In this document: positions 24,228 through 32,641 of the stretch, one piece after another
How the letters are laid out: each line of letters opens with the position of its first letter
Numbering within the stretch: the stretch's first letter is position 1
Assembly: GCA_022826725.1 (NCBI GenBank)
Contig: JAJDUF010000001.1
Span: forward strand, 1-33,445
Reading direction: 5' to 3'
From: Chloroflexota bacterium
GTDB taxonomy: Bacteria; Chloroflexota; UBA11872; UBA12225; JAJDUF01
Length of the DNA: 33,445 nucleotides
Notes under the pieces: generated by a model
What the model was told of the DNA's origin: nothing
Seen by the model: only the letters and a program-made list of their open reading frames with translations
The model's database searches: none
Made by a program: the position numbers and the translations under genes

Positions 24228-25517
24228 TCAGATCTCCAGGCTGTTATGCACGTAAAGGTCGCCAAGCCCGATCTCATTCTCAAGGAATGTTCTGACCATC
24301 TCCTTCTCACTGGGCCGCGATACCCGAGAAAAGCCGTCCTTACGTCGGGAGATGAGCAATAGATTCTCCAGACCGGCATGTTCGACTACCTCGGGATTGT
24401 GGGTGGTGACGAGAATCTGCTTCTGCTCTGCCTTGTCCTTCAGCATCTCAACCACTCCGGAAATGAGGTGTGGGTGGATGTTGCGCTCCGGCTCTTCGAT
24501 CATCACGACGGAATGCTCTTCGAAGTAGAGCGCGACGATGAGCGCGATGACGTTGATAGTGCCGTCGGAGATGAATGAGGCAGGAAAAGGTGTCTCCGGC
24601 GCATAGGATTCTCTCAGCGTCAGCAGGAGCCACTTATCGGCGAGCGGCTCGACGGCAACGTCCTCCACAAATGGGAGCATGGCCTGCACGAGCAGGCGGA
24701 ATCTCCGGTGCTCCTTGGCATCGCCAAGAATCTTCCTCAGCACGAGCGCCAGATTGCTCCCGTCCTCCTGCAGTGCCGACTTTCCGGCAATCTCCACCGC
24801 CCGTTTGGGCGGGCGACTGTCGAAGTCATAGATGGCAGTGCCGACACCCATGAAAATGCCGGCCGGGATATTCAATACAGGTTGATGGAAAAAATGTCTC
24901 TCCAAGAGGAGGCTGTCCGGGGCGGGGCTTTCAGTTTTCATTGGGTTCAAGGGGGTAAAGTCCCTCCCGGTGAACGAACCGTCCTCCGGAACATCCCACT
25001 CGTAATGTGGCTCACCATTGACAATAGAGACGGTGATGGCCCCTTTATCAGGGACCTTCTGCTCGTTTGGAGCTTCGCCACGTTCTCCTCTCGTTAGAGC
25101 AACGAATTCAAATCGTAGGGCGAGACGATCACTAACGATCTTCACATCTTCATTTTTAGGGAACTTTAATGAGAAGTGGTAGGTCACCTCTCGTATCCTT
25201 AGTGCCGGTGTCTGGGCTTCTGATTCATCGTCGTCCTCGCCCCGCATGACGAATCTAGCATCGGCGTCGGCGGTGATCGTCAGGGATAGCGGGCGGCTGC
25301 GGCCAATCTGGGCGTTGGTCAGGAAGTCAACACCGCCCTGGAGCGAGATCGCGTCTTCCAGGCCATGGTCGGCTATGTCTCTCAGGAATCTGAAGACGTG
25401 CAGCAGGTTGGACTTTCCAGAAGCATTGGCGCCAACGAGGACATTGAACTGGCCCAGGTTAAGCTCGAAGTCTTCAAAACTGCGAAAGTTCTCAATCCTG
25501 ACACTCTTGATTGCCAT
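24228..25517 (-). CDS. AAA_21/OLD-like ABC-type ATPase
   Basis: A 429-residue SMC/ABC-like ATPase of the AAA_21/OLD group. Walker A is GANASGKS at 29-36, a signature-like segment reads FISDGTINVIAL, Walker B is VVMIEEPERNIHP (337-349) and the H-loop is ILVTTHNPEVV (about 369-379). The insertion between Walker A and the signature is rich in beta strands and too short for a long coiled coil. The start is ATG 25517 with GAGGAG 7 nt upstream. It is the first gene of a two-gene unit with the DUF4276 protein and lies 67 bp after the homocysteine methyltransferase fusion. GC content appears lower than in the mgs/mgd genes. A transport role is unlikely as no membrane partner exists. Confidence 0.85.
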   Translation of the reverse strand: MAIKSVRIENFRSFEDFELNLGQFNVLVGANASGKSNLLHVFRFLRDIADHGLEDAISLQGGVDFLTNAQIGRSRPLSLTITADADARFVMRGEDDDESEAQTPALRIREVTYHFSLKFPKNEDVKIVSDRLALRFEFVALTRGERGEAPNEQKVPDKGAITVSIVNGEPHYEWDVPEDGSFTGRDFTPLNPMKTESPAPDSLLLERHFFHQPVLNIPAGIFMGVGTAIYDFDSRPPKRAVEIAGKSALQEDGSNLALVLRKILGDAKEHRRFRLLVQAMLPFVEDVAVEPLADKWLLLTLRESYAPETPFPASFISDGTINVIALIVALYFEEHSVVMIEEPERNIHPHLISGVVEMLKDKAEQKQILVTTHNPEVVEHAGLENLLLISRRKDGFSRVSRPSEKEMVRTFLENEIGLGDLYVHNSLEI

Positions 25518-25584
25518 CGCCGTGCTCCTCACGCACCAGTCGATTCGCTTGCTGCGTCCATGAGCAATTGCGTAACACCTCAGC

Positions 25585-27378
25585 CTAGCAGCAGTGGGTG
25601 ACCTCCAGGAGGTACATCACCATGATGTCGTCGTCGCCTAGCTCCAGGTGGTAGGCGTCGGAAAGCTGTTCGACGCGAGCGATCTGCTCGCGATTGGCTT
25701 GGAAGATCGGACTGAAGGGAAAGAAGCTGAAGTCGAGCACGCGGGACGACAGCCCGACCTGACCGAGTAGCTCGGCGGTGCGGAGCTGCCCCAAGATCGA
25801 GATTTGCATGACGTATGCCCGGCCGTTCGGGGCGAGCATGTCAGGCAAGAGCGTGAGCAAGTGGTCGAGCAGGTTGCGGCCCCAGAAGTCGGCGGGGCGG
25901 TGGCTGCTCGTCTCCGTGAAAGGGTCTACCGGCATCTGATAGAGGCTGGCGACAATGACATCGTATTGCCCGGCCAACTGATAGGTGTAGAGGTCCACGA
26001 CCTCCCCGTGGACGCGATCCGCCACCCCGTTGCGGAAGGCGTTGGCCATGGTATTGGCTACGGCCTCGCGCTGAATGTCGAAGGCGTCCACGCGGGTGGC
26101 GCCGTTCAATGCCAACTGGACCGTGAGGATGCCGCTGCCGCAGCCAATGTCCAGGCAGCGCTGCTCCTGGCCCTCGGCGGAACGATAGAGATGCTTCCAG
26201 AGCAGGAAGCTGCCTTGGGTAGGTTGGAATACACCGTCGTCGCAGACGATCTCGGGGAATTGCAGGGGATAGAGCGGGCGGCCTTGCGTGTCTGCCCACG
26301 GCTCGGCCACCGCGGGGGTGCTCGGCGTGTCGGCGGGGACGGCCATGGGTAGCGCCGCGCCATGGCTCGCTACGGCGTGGGGGTGGCCCGGCTTGGTGCC
26401 GGCGAGCCGCCGGCGGGCGGCAACGAGATGGTCTGGGGACACGCCGCAGCAGCCGCCGACGATCTGGGCGCCTTCCTGACGCCACGCGGCGGCCAGATCG
26501 GCATAGTCCTCCGGCCCTACGCGCTCATCGAATTTCCAGCCCGGGTCGGCGTAGCGGCCGAGGTTGGGATACACACCCAGGGGCAGGTCCGTGAAGTCGC
26601 GCAGCCAGGGCAACATGCCTGGTACATGATCCGTGGGCAGGCAGTTGATGAGTAGCGCGCCGACACCGAGGGATTCGAACTGCCGGGCCGCGCGGCCAAA
26701 GAGATCACCTTCGGGGCCGCCCCAGTGCTGGCCGTGGATGCCACACACCCCGTCGCGGCAGCGGCGGAAGCTGAGCCAGACGGGTAGGCCGGTCTCCAGC
26801 ATGATCTCCACCGCCGGGACGGTGAGGTCGTCGCGGAGTAGGGACATCGTTTCCATGAAGATCAGGTCGGGTGGATTATCGGCCAGGACCCGGAGCAGCA
26901 GGCGCAACGTATCGAGCTGCTGGGGATCGGTGACATCGCCATTGAGCGTGAAGGCGACGGCGCAATCGTCGCTCTTGCCGGCCTCCTCGACGGCCTGGCG
27001 AGCCAACCGCACGCCGAGGCGCGCCACGTCCATCCAATGCGGCCGGAGGGTCGCGCCGCCCACACCGTGCGCTTCTCGCTCGGGGGCATCCAGGATGGCC
27101 CACGTGTCCGTCGAGATGAGGTCGCAGCCGGCGGCGACAAACGAGCGATGGACTTCCAGGACGGCGTGCGGCGCATTGTAGAGGCCCCACGTGCCCCAGA
27201 GGCCCTCGTCGTCGAGCTGGTAGCCCTGGAGGTTGGCGCGCTGTAACTCGGTGGATACGCCGCCATCGAGGATGACGCAGGTATCCTCCGCCAGCAGACG
27301 TTCGATCCGCCCGTAAGCAGGCGATACCTGTATCTGCGGGCGTGCGCGGCTCAGGGCAGTTTGACCATTTACCATCAT
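25585..27378 (-). CDS. Homocysteine S-methyltransferase fused to a SAM-dependent methyltransferase
   Basis: A 597-residue two-domain protein. Residues about 25-330 form a homocysteine S-methyltransferase barrel: LDGGVSTELQRANLQG near the start and the zinc ligands Cys246 (LLINCLPTD), Cys310 and Cys311 (VGGCCGVSP). A Pro/Ala linker (about 335-365) joins it to a Rossmann methyltransferase whose SAM motif I is CLDIGCGSGILTVQLA (408-423), followed by VDAFDIQREAV and a motif-IV-like segment YDVIVASLYQMPVDP, reminiscent of PrmA/HemK-type N-methyltransferases. The gene ends 24 bp from mgsC and lies inside the methylamine series. It might pass methyl groups between a methyl donor, homocysteine and SAM, but this coupling is inference; the substrate of neither domain is shown by sequence. 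Confidence 0.85.
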   Translation of the reverse strand: MMVNGQTALSRARPQIQVSPAYGRIERLLAEDTCVILDGGVSTELQRANLQGYQLDDEGLWGTWGLYNAPHAVLEVHRSFVAAGCDLISTDTWAILDAPEREAHGVGGATLRPHWMDVARLGVRLARQAVEEAGKSDDCAVAFTLNGDVTDPQQLDTLRLLLRVLADNPPDLIFMETMSLLRDDLTVPAVEIMLETGLPVWLSFRRCRDGVCGIHGQHWGGPEGDLFGRAARQFESLGVGALLINCLPTDHVPGMLPWLRDFTDLPLGVYPNLGRYADPGWKFDERVGPEDYADLAAAWRQEGAQIVGGCCGVSPDHLVAARRRLAGTKPGHPHAVASHGAALPMAVPADTPSTPAVAEPWADTQGRPLYPLQFPEIVCDDGVFQPTQGSFLLWKHLYRSAEGQEQRCLDIGCGSGILTVQLALNGATRVDAFDIQREAVANTMANAFRNGVADRVHGEVVDLYTYQLAGQYDVIVASLYQMPVDPFTETSSHRPADFWGRNLLDHLLTLLPDMLAPNGRAYVMQISILGQLRTAELLGQVGLSSRVLDFSFFPFSPIFQANREQIARVEQLSDAYHLELGDDDIMVMYLLEVTHCC

Positions 27379-27402
27379 AGGGTTCCTGAGTCTCCGGCTA
27401 GG

Positions 27403-28752
27403 CTAGTGGCGGCTCTCCTTCCAGCCGGGTCCGCCACCGTAGACGCGGTTGGTGCCGACGAGCGGGATACCGCAGATCATGGACGACTCCAGGGTCAGCG
27501 CCCGGAGGTCTTCCGGATCGAGGTCGTGGATGTCGGCCTTGCCGCAGGCGCGGGCGAGCATCTGCACTTCGGAGACCATTGTGAGCAGGAAGCTGGCCAC
27601 GCGCTCGGCGCCCTCGTCAATGTCGAGGCGCTTCATCAACTCGGGGTCCTGGGTGGTGATGCCAACCGGGCAGCGACCGGTATGGCAATGATGGCAGAAG
27701 CCCGGCTTGGTGCCGAGCTGCTCGTAGTCCTCGACGTAGAGCGCCTTGTTGCAGTTGAGGGCGATCAGGCCCGCCGTGCCGATATAGACGGCATCGGCGC
27801 CGAGGGCGAGCGCCTTGGCTACGTCAACGCCGTTGCGGATGCCGCCGGCGATGATAAGCTGCACCTCGCCGTACAGGCCGAGGTCCTCCAGCGCGGCGCG
27901 GGCTTCGCAGACGGCGGCGAGGGTGGGGATGCCGGTGTGCTCCTGCAAAATCTCCGGGGAGGCTCCGGTGCCGCCCTCCATGCCGTCAACGACGACCACG
28001 TCGGCGCCGGCCTTGGCGGCGAGGCGCACGTCGTCGAAGACCCTGGTGGCGCCCATCTTGACGAAAATGGGCACCTGCCAATCGGTGGCCTCGCGCAGCT
28101 CCTCGATCTTGATAATCATGTCGTCGGGACCGAGGAAATCGGGATGCCGCGCCGGGCTGCGCTGGTCTACGCCGATGGGCAGGTCGCGCTGATCAGCGAT
28201 AGTATTCGAGACCTTGGAGCCGAGGAGCAGCCCGCCGGTGCCCGGCTTGGCGCCCTGTCCGATGGTTAGCTCGATGGCATCGGCGCTGCGGGCGTCGTGG
28301 ATGTTCATGCCGTAACGCGAGGGGAGCACCTCGTAGACGAGGGTCTTGCTGTGCTCGCGCTCGGCTTGCAACATGCCGCCATCCCCAGTGGTGTTGGACG
28401 AGCCGACACGCGCGGCGCCCTCGGCCAGCGCGACCTTGGCGTTGTAGGAGAGCGCCCCCCAACTCATGCCGGTAATCATGATCGGAATGTCTAGCTCAAT
28501 GGGTTGCTCGGCAAACCGCGTGCCGAGGAGGGTTTTGGTCGTGCATTGCTCGCGGTACCCTTCGAGGGGGATGCGCGTCAGGGTGCAGGGGATGAACGTG
28601 AGGTCGTCAAAGGTGGCCCAGCGCCGCTCGCGCAGGGTGCCGAAGCCGCGCATACGGTAGCGGCCCAACTCGGCCTTGACCTGAATATCCTCGATGACCT
28701 CGGGCGTATACGTCCCGCTGGATTGGAGATGGTCACCGCCGTTGTCAATCAC
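27403..28752 (-). CDS. mgsC: N-methylglutamate synthase subunit C (FMN glutamate-synthase-like)
   Basis: A 449-residue protein of the FMN-binding glutamate synthase family (GltB central/FMN domain, GlxD/MgsC). The FMN barrel carries MSWGALSYNAKVALAEGAA, SNTTGDGGM, GQGAKPGTGGLLLGSKV, VDGMEGGTGASPE and IIAGGIRNGVDVAKALALGADAV in order. The iron-sulfur cluster cysteines are Cys353, Cys356 and Cys361 (C-HH-C-HTGR-C-PVGITTQ). Together with MgsA and MgsB it transfers the methylamino group of gamma-glutamylmethylamide to yield N-methylglutamate. GTG at 28752 is supported by AAGGAG 8 nt upstream. It follows mgsB after about 105 bp containing a family C-like repeat. Confidence 0.9.
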   Translation of the reverse strand: MIDNGGDHLQSSGTYTPEVIEDIQVKAELGRYRMRGFGTLRERRWATFDDLTFIPCTLTRIPLEGYREQCTTKTLLGTRFAEQPIELDIPIMITGMSWGALSYNAKVALAEGAARVGSSNTTGDGGMLQAEREHSKTLVYEVLPSRYGMNIHDARSADAIELTIGQGAKPGTGGLLLGSKVSNTIADQRDLPIGVDQRSPARHPDFLGPDDMIIKIEELREATDWQVPIFVKMGATRVFDDVRLAAKAGADVVVVDGMEGGTGASPEILQEHTGIPTLAAVCEARAALEDLGLYGEVQLIIAGGIRNGVDVAKALALGADAVYIGTAGLIALNCNKALYVEDYEQLGTKPGFCHHCHTGRCPVGITTQDPELMKRLDIDEGAERVASFLLTMVSEVQMLARACGKADIHDLDPEDLRALTLESSMICGIPLVGTNRVYGGGPGWKESRH

Positions 28753-28770
28753 TCTTCATGCTCCTTGGAC

Positions 28771-28811
28771 CGCCCCCCTCCCTAGCCCTCCCCCGTTCCG
28801 ACGGGGGAGGG
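28771..28811. repeat. Family C-like palindrome between mgsB and mgsC
   Basis: Two C-rich arms followed by CCCTCCCCCGTTCCGACGGG and GGAGGG give a strong hairpin within the operon. Confidence 0.6.
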
Positions 28812-28857
28812 AACACGCCGTCCTCCTGCGGAGCGGCTACCGGCTGATCGCTGCCCG

Positions 28858-29568
28858 CTAGAGCGCCTCCCGCCACGTGGCCCATTCGCGCTTGTCGAAG
28901 TTCCACAGGCGCCGGCCGGCGACGACTTTCTTGAATTGGGGCAGACGCGATAGGAGGTCCGGGCGGTCGTGACCCAGATGGCGCGACAGGGTGGTTTCGA
29001 GAAAGGCGCGGTCCGCGGCGGTCGGCTCTTCGATGACCGCGTCGTTGCCCAAGTCGGTGATATTGCCGCCGACAAAGCCCACGCACTCGTACATCGAATC
29101 GCAGAAGGCCGCGCCCGCGTCGCCGCAGACGATCAGCGTCCCTTTCTGGGCCATGAATCCGGCCATGTAGCCGCAGTTGCCGGCGATGAGCACCACGCCG
29201 CCCTTCATGGAGACGCCGGCGCGCGCCGCCGCGTCGCCATGGATGACGACGGTTCCGCCGCGTATGGTGGCGGCGGCCCCGTTGCCGGCGCTGCCGCGGA
29301 CGATCACGGTGCCGGTGAGCATGGACTCGGCGAGGCCCCAACCGGCGCTGCCGTTGATCTGCACGGTGGGGCCGTCAATCATGCCGGCGCAGTAGTAGCC
29401 GACGCTGCCGTCGAACGTGACCTGTACCGGGTCCAGGAGCGCTACACCGAGATTGTGCCGGGCAGCGGGGTCCGCCACGCACACGTCGGTGGCGCCCTGG
29501 GCGATGAGCCGCTTGATCTCGGCGTTGATCTGCCGCGTAGTCTTGCCGGCGCCGGCTACCGCTGCCAT
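28858..29568 (-). CDS. mgsB: N-methylglutamate synthase subunit B (GXGXG domain)
   Basis: A 236-residue protein consisting essentially of the glutamate synthase C-terminal right-handed beta-helix (GXGXG family, GlxC/MgsB). Repeated glycine turns are visible: INGSAGWGLAESM, VRGSAGNGAAATIRGG, IHGDAAARAGVSMKGG, IAGNCGYMAGFMAQKG and VCGDAGAAFCDSMYEC. In glutamate synthase this domain is structural and helps shape the ammonia channel between the amidotransferase and FMN sites. ATG 29568 has GGAGG 7 nt upstream and overlaps the end of mgsA by 13 bp, so translation is coupled. Confidence 0.9.
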   Translation of the reverse strand: MAAVAGAGKTTRQINAEIKRLIAQGATDVCVADPAARHNLGVALLDPVQVTFDGSVGYYCAGMIDGPTVQINGSAGWGLAESMLTGTVIVRGSAGNGAAATIRGGTVVIHGDAAARAGVSMKGGVVLIAGNCGYMAGFMAQKGTLIVCGDAGAAFCDSMYECVGFVGGNITDLGNDAVIEEPTAADRAFLETTLSRHLGHDRPDLLSRLPQFKKVVAGRRLWNFDKREWATWREAL

Positions 29569-30476
29569 GCACGGACCTCCTCGGCTTGGGCCTCGCGCAC
29601 GTCGGCCTCGCCGCGGAAGGCGCTGTGCAGCGCCAGCTCCTCCGTCGCTAACGCGACAAAGCGCTCGGTCTCGGCAACGAGCAGCGGCTTGAAGGCGTAG
29701 CGGTCCTTGGCAAAGCCGATGGCATCGGCCGTCGCGGCGAGATAGCTGAACGAGCCGTCCAGATCGGCGACCGAGGCCGTCAGCGCCTCGACCAGGCTCA
29801 GGCCTTGCGACAACCGTTCGGCGAGGTAGACGCCGATCACTTCGGAGTCGTTGTCGGTATAGAACTTGACGCCGCGCTGCTCGTACAGGCGCCGGAGGGT
29901 GTGATAGTTGGTGATGTGGCCGTTGTGGACGACGGCCACGTCGGGATAGCCATGCGCCCAGAAGGGCTGGGAGTGGCTCAGGTCCACGCGCGATTCGGTG
30001 GAGAGCCGCGTGTGCCCGATGCCGTGCGAGCCGGTCAGGGCGGAGACGCCATAGGTGGCGTCAAGGTTTTGCGGGGAGCCGACCTGCTTGACGATCTCTA
30101 GGGCGCGTCCCATGCTCACGACCTCGATGCCGTCGGCGACCGCCTCGATCTCCCGTTCGAGGCGCTGCGGCTCGCCGGCGTAGGCAAGCTCAAGCCGCAG
30201 GTATTCTGCCGTCGTCGTGGCGGCGATCACTGTACCGAGCTGACGCACCCGCGCGACGACATGCTCAGTGCGGTCGGCAAGGTCGCCCTCGTCGCCCAGC
30301 TTGATCCGCAGGATGATGGTGCCGTCGGCGAGTGCCCCGTTGTGCGCGCCCGGATAGAGCGCCACGCCGGCCGAATCGGGGCCGCGCCGGTCCAAGGCGT
30401 TGAGCATGGTGAGCACGACCTGACCGATCGGCGCTGCCGAGTCGGTCTTATCGAGATAGCCGACGATTCCGCACAC
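29556..30476 (-). CDS. mgsA: N-methylglutamate synthase subunit A (class II glutamine amidotransferase)
   Basis: A 306-residue Ntn-type class II amidotransferase (GlxB/MgsA). Cys2 directly follows the start (M-CGIVGYLDK) and would be the N-terminal nucleophile after removal of the initiator. Other family sites are LDRRGPDSAGVALY, TRLSTESRVDLSHSQPF and AVVHNGHITNYHTLRR ... TDNDSEVIGVYLAERL. In this pathway it would take gamma-glutamylmethylamide in place of glutamine and release methylamine into the synthase. The GTG start at 30476 fixes Cys as residue 2. It appears to be the first gene of the leftward methylamine series; a family C plus B repeat block lies just upstream. Confidence 0.9.
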   Translation of the reverse strand: MCGIVGYLDKTDSAAPIGQVVLTMLNALDRRGPDSAGVALYPGAHNGALADGTIILRIKLGDEGDLADRTEHVVARVRQLGTVIAATTTAEYLRLELAYAGEPQRLEREIEAVADGIEVVSMGRALEIVKQVGSPQNLDATYGVSALTGSHGIGHTRLSTESRVDLSHSQPFWAHGYPDVAVVHNGHITNYHTLRRLYEQRGVKFYTDNDSEVIGVYLAERLSQGLSLVEALTASVADLDGSFSYLAATADAIGFAKDRYAFKPLLVAETERFVALATEELALHSAFRGEADVREAQAEEVRAWQR

Positions 30477-30497
30477 GGTTGCTGTCTCCCTTGTCTT

Positions 30498-30566
30498 GCC
30501 TCACCCCCCGGCCCCCTCTCCACCATGTAGAGAGGGGAGTGGATTCCCGCTTGCGCGGGAATGACG
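30498..30566. repeat. Repeat block, family C then family B
   Basis: CCTCACCCCCCGGCCCCCTC with a weak right arm (30498-30541) and GATTCCCGCTTGCGCGGGAA (30542-30566). It occupies the leader of the mgsA transcript if that starts in the AT-rich segment at 30640-30670. Confidence 0.75.
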
Positions 30567-30632
30567 CAATGGGGTCGGGAACATGGTACATCGCGGAGGC
30601 ACAGCCGCGCAGAAGTGACCGCTGCGCGGTGC

Positions 30633-30662
30633 TTGCGCTGCTATTTATACATGTGATATATT
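30633..30662 (+). promoter_or_regulatory. Candidate promoter of the YifB/ComM gene
   Basis: TTGCGC (30633-30638), an 18-bp spacer and TATATT (30657-30662) with an extended -10 TG one base upstream. It lies in the only AT-rich stretch of the divergent mgsA/yifB gap. A leftward promoter for mgsA probably lies in the same stretch (TATAAA on the minus strand), but no good -35 was found for it. Confidence 0.45.
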
Positions 30663-30679
30663 GAAATAAAGTGGACGCA

Positions 30680-30698
30680 ACCGGTGGGCCGCACCGGT
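30680..30698. promoter_or_regulatory. Inverted repeat in the divergent mgsA/yifB gap (candidate operator)
   Basis: ACCGGTG-GGCCG-CACCGGT, a perfect 7-bp inverted repeat with 5-nt spacer, about 20 bp after the -10 of the yifB promoter. It could be a regulator site or a 5' leader hairpin. Confidence 0.35.
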
Positions 30699-30739
30699 CC
30701 AAGGCGGTGTGGCACGGAGCGGCGGGAGGAGGAGCTACG

Positions 30740-32641
30740 ATGCTGGCGCGAGTGTTGTCGTGTGCAATTGTCGGGTTGGACGGTGCGCTGATCGAGGTGG
30801 AGGTGGATATTGCGCCCGGCCTGCCGGCCTTTACCATCGTGGGGCTGCCGGACGCCGCCGTCCAGGAGGCCAAGGACCGGGTACGCGCCGCCATTCGCAA
30901 CACGGGCTACCAGTTTCCGATGAAGCGGATCACGGTCAATCTGGCACCGGCGGACCTGAAGAAAGTCGGGCCGAGCTACGACCTCCCGATTGCCGTTGGC
31001 ATCCTCGCGGCCTCCGGCCAGGTCCCGGAGTCCTGGCGACCGGCAGCCAAGCCGGCCGGAATGGCCGTGCCCAACGGAGCGGCGGCCGCGAAACCGGCCC
31101 GCGCCGCCGCGGCACGCCCGGCGCAGAATGAGACAGCAGCGGGCGGCGCGCCGGCCGCGGCCCCGCCGGTCACGGAGGCGCTCCAAGAGGCGGCCGTGGC
31201 GGCGGAACTGGAGGCACTGCTCGGCGGCCTCGTTCCCGATGAGGATAAGGGCGAGGAATCGCTGCTGGCCACAGCGATGTTCCTGGGCGAGCTGGCGCTG
31301 GACGGGTCGGTGCGGCACACGGACGGGATGCTGCCGATGGTTGGCGCGGCGCGCGAGCATGGGATCCCGGTGGTGTTCGTGCCGGCGGTAGACGGTGCGG
31401 AGGCGGCGCTGGTCGAGGGGGTGAAAGTGCTGCCGGCGGCCACGTTGGGGGAGGTCGTGCGCCACCTGACGGGCGAGGCGCCTATTGCCACGCACGCCGC
31501 CGGGGGCCGGGCCACACTCCAAGCAGCCAGCGACTACACCCACGACTTGCGGGACGTGAAAGGACAGGAGCACGCCAAGCGGGCACTGGAGGTCGCCGCG
31601 GCGGGGGGTCATAACGTGCTGTTCGTGGGACCGCCGGGCGCCGGCAAGACGCTCTTGGCGCGGTGCCTGCCTTCGATCTTGCCGCCCTTGCAGCCGGATG
31701 AGGCGCTGGAACTGAGTAAGGTCTATAGCGTCTGTGGCCTGCTCTCCACGGAGCAGCCGCTGGTGCAGCAGCGGCCGTTCCGGGCACCGCACCACACGAC
31801 GAGCTACGCCGGTCTGCTGGGCGGGGGCCGCTGGCCGCGCCCCGGTGAGGTCTCGCTGGCGCATCGCGGCGTGCTCTTTCTCGACGAACTGCTGGAGTTC
31901 AATCCCAACATTCTCCAAATGCTGCGGCAGCCGCTCGAAGATCGCACGATCACGGTGAGCCGGGTGGCCGGCAGCGCCACGTTCCCGGCGGCGCTGATGC
32001 TGGCGGCCGCGATGAACCCGTGTCCGTGTGGGTGGCTGGGGGATCAGGCCCAACCATGCCGCTGCTCGCCCAGCCAGGTCGCGCGCTACCAACGCCGGCT
32101 CTCGGGTCCGCTCCTGGATCGCATTGACCTGAGCGTCGAGGTGCCGCGGGTGGACTACGACAAGCTCACCGGCCTGACCGACCCGGAGCCATCGGCCGCG
32201 GTGCGCGACCGGGTGAGCGCGGCCCGCGAGCGGCAACAGCGGCGCTTTGCCGAGGCACAGTCGGGCCGAGGGCCCGCCACTCAGGAACACACCCCGGAGA
32301 CACGTGACGAGCGGCCCGCAAACGGCAGCGCCGGCAACGGCCGGCCGGTGCGGCGGGCCGGCCGCGATACGCGACCACCGGCGGCGACGGCCGGGCGCCA
32401 GCGGCTCACCTGCAACGCCGATCTGGGACCGCGGGGCGTACAAGAGCATTGCCAGGCGGCCTGTACCGACGATGCGCTGGCGTTGCTCCGCACGGCGATG
32501 CAGCAGTTGCAAGTCTCGGCGCGCGGCTACCACCGTATCCTGAAGGTGGCGCGGACGGTCGCTGACCTCGCCGGGAGCGAGGCTATCGGCACCGAGCACG
32601 TGGCGGAGGCGCTGCAATACCGGCCGCGGCTCTCCACCTGA
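30740..32641 (+). CDS. yifB: YifB/ComM-family Mg-chelatase-like AAA+ ATPase
   Basis: A 633-residue YifB/ComM-type AAA+ protein; ComM homologues are helicases for branch migration in natural transformation. The N-terminal Lon-like domain (SCAIVGLDGALIEVEVDIAPG, GLPDAAVQEAKDRVRAAI, KRITVNLAPADLKK) is followed by Walker A GPPGAGKT (297-304), RAPHHTTSYAGLLGGG, Walker B GVLFLDELLEF (377-387), the MNPCPCGW cysteine cluster and the arginine region near RLSGPLLDRIDLSVEVP. Two low-complexity insertions make it longer than the usual about 500 residues: about 97-172 (Ala/Pro-rich) and about 506-556 (Arg/Gly/Pro-rich). Start ATG 30740 has GGAGGAGG upstream. It is transcribed away from the methylamine genes and probably unrelated to them. 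Confidence 0.93.
   Translation: MLARVLSCAIVGLDGALIEVEVDIAPGLPAFTIVGLPDAAVQEAKDRVRAAIRNTGYQFPMKRITVNLAPADLKKVGPSYDLPIAVGILAASGQVPESWRPAAKPAGMAVPNGAAAAKPARAAAARPAQNETAAGGAPAAAPPVTEALQEAAVAAELEALLGGLVPDEDKGEESLLATAMFLGELALDGSVRHTDGMLPMVGAAREHGIPVVFVPAVDGAEAALVEGVKVLPAATLGEVVRHLTGEAPIATHAAGGRATLQAASDYTHDLRDVKGQEHAKRALEVAAAGGHNVLFVGPPGAGKTLLARCLPSILPPLQPDEALELSKVYSVCGLLSTEQPLVQQRPFRAPHHTTSYAGLLGGGRWPRPGEVSLAHRGVLFLDELLEFNPNILQMLRQPLEDRTITVSRVAGSATFPAALMLAAAMNPCPCGWLGDQAQPCRCSPSQVARYQRRLSGPLLDRIDLSVEVPRVDYDKLTGLTDPEPSAAVRDRVSAARERQQRRFAEAQSGRGPATQEHTPETRDERPANGSAGNGRPVRRAGRDTRPPAATAGRQRLTCNADLGPRGVQEHCQAACTDDALALLRTAMQQLQVSARGYHRILKVARTVADLAGSEAIGTEHVAEALQYRPRLST

Noticed and set aside
26660..26680. 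tRNA-like GGATTCGAAC element
   Set aside because: It lies inside the homocysteine methyltransferase coding sequence and no cloverleaf can be formed around it; no other tRNA candidate was seen.
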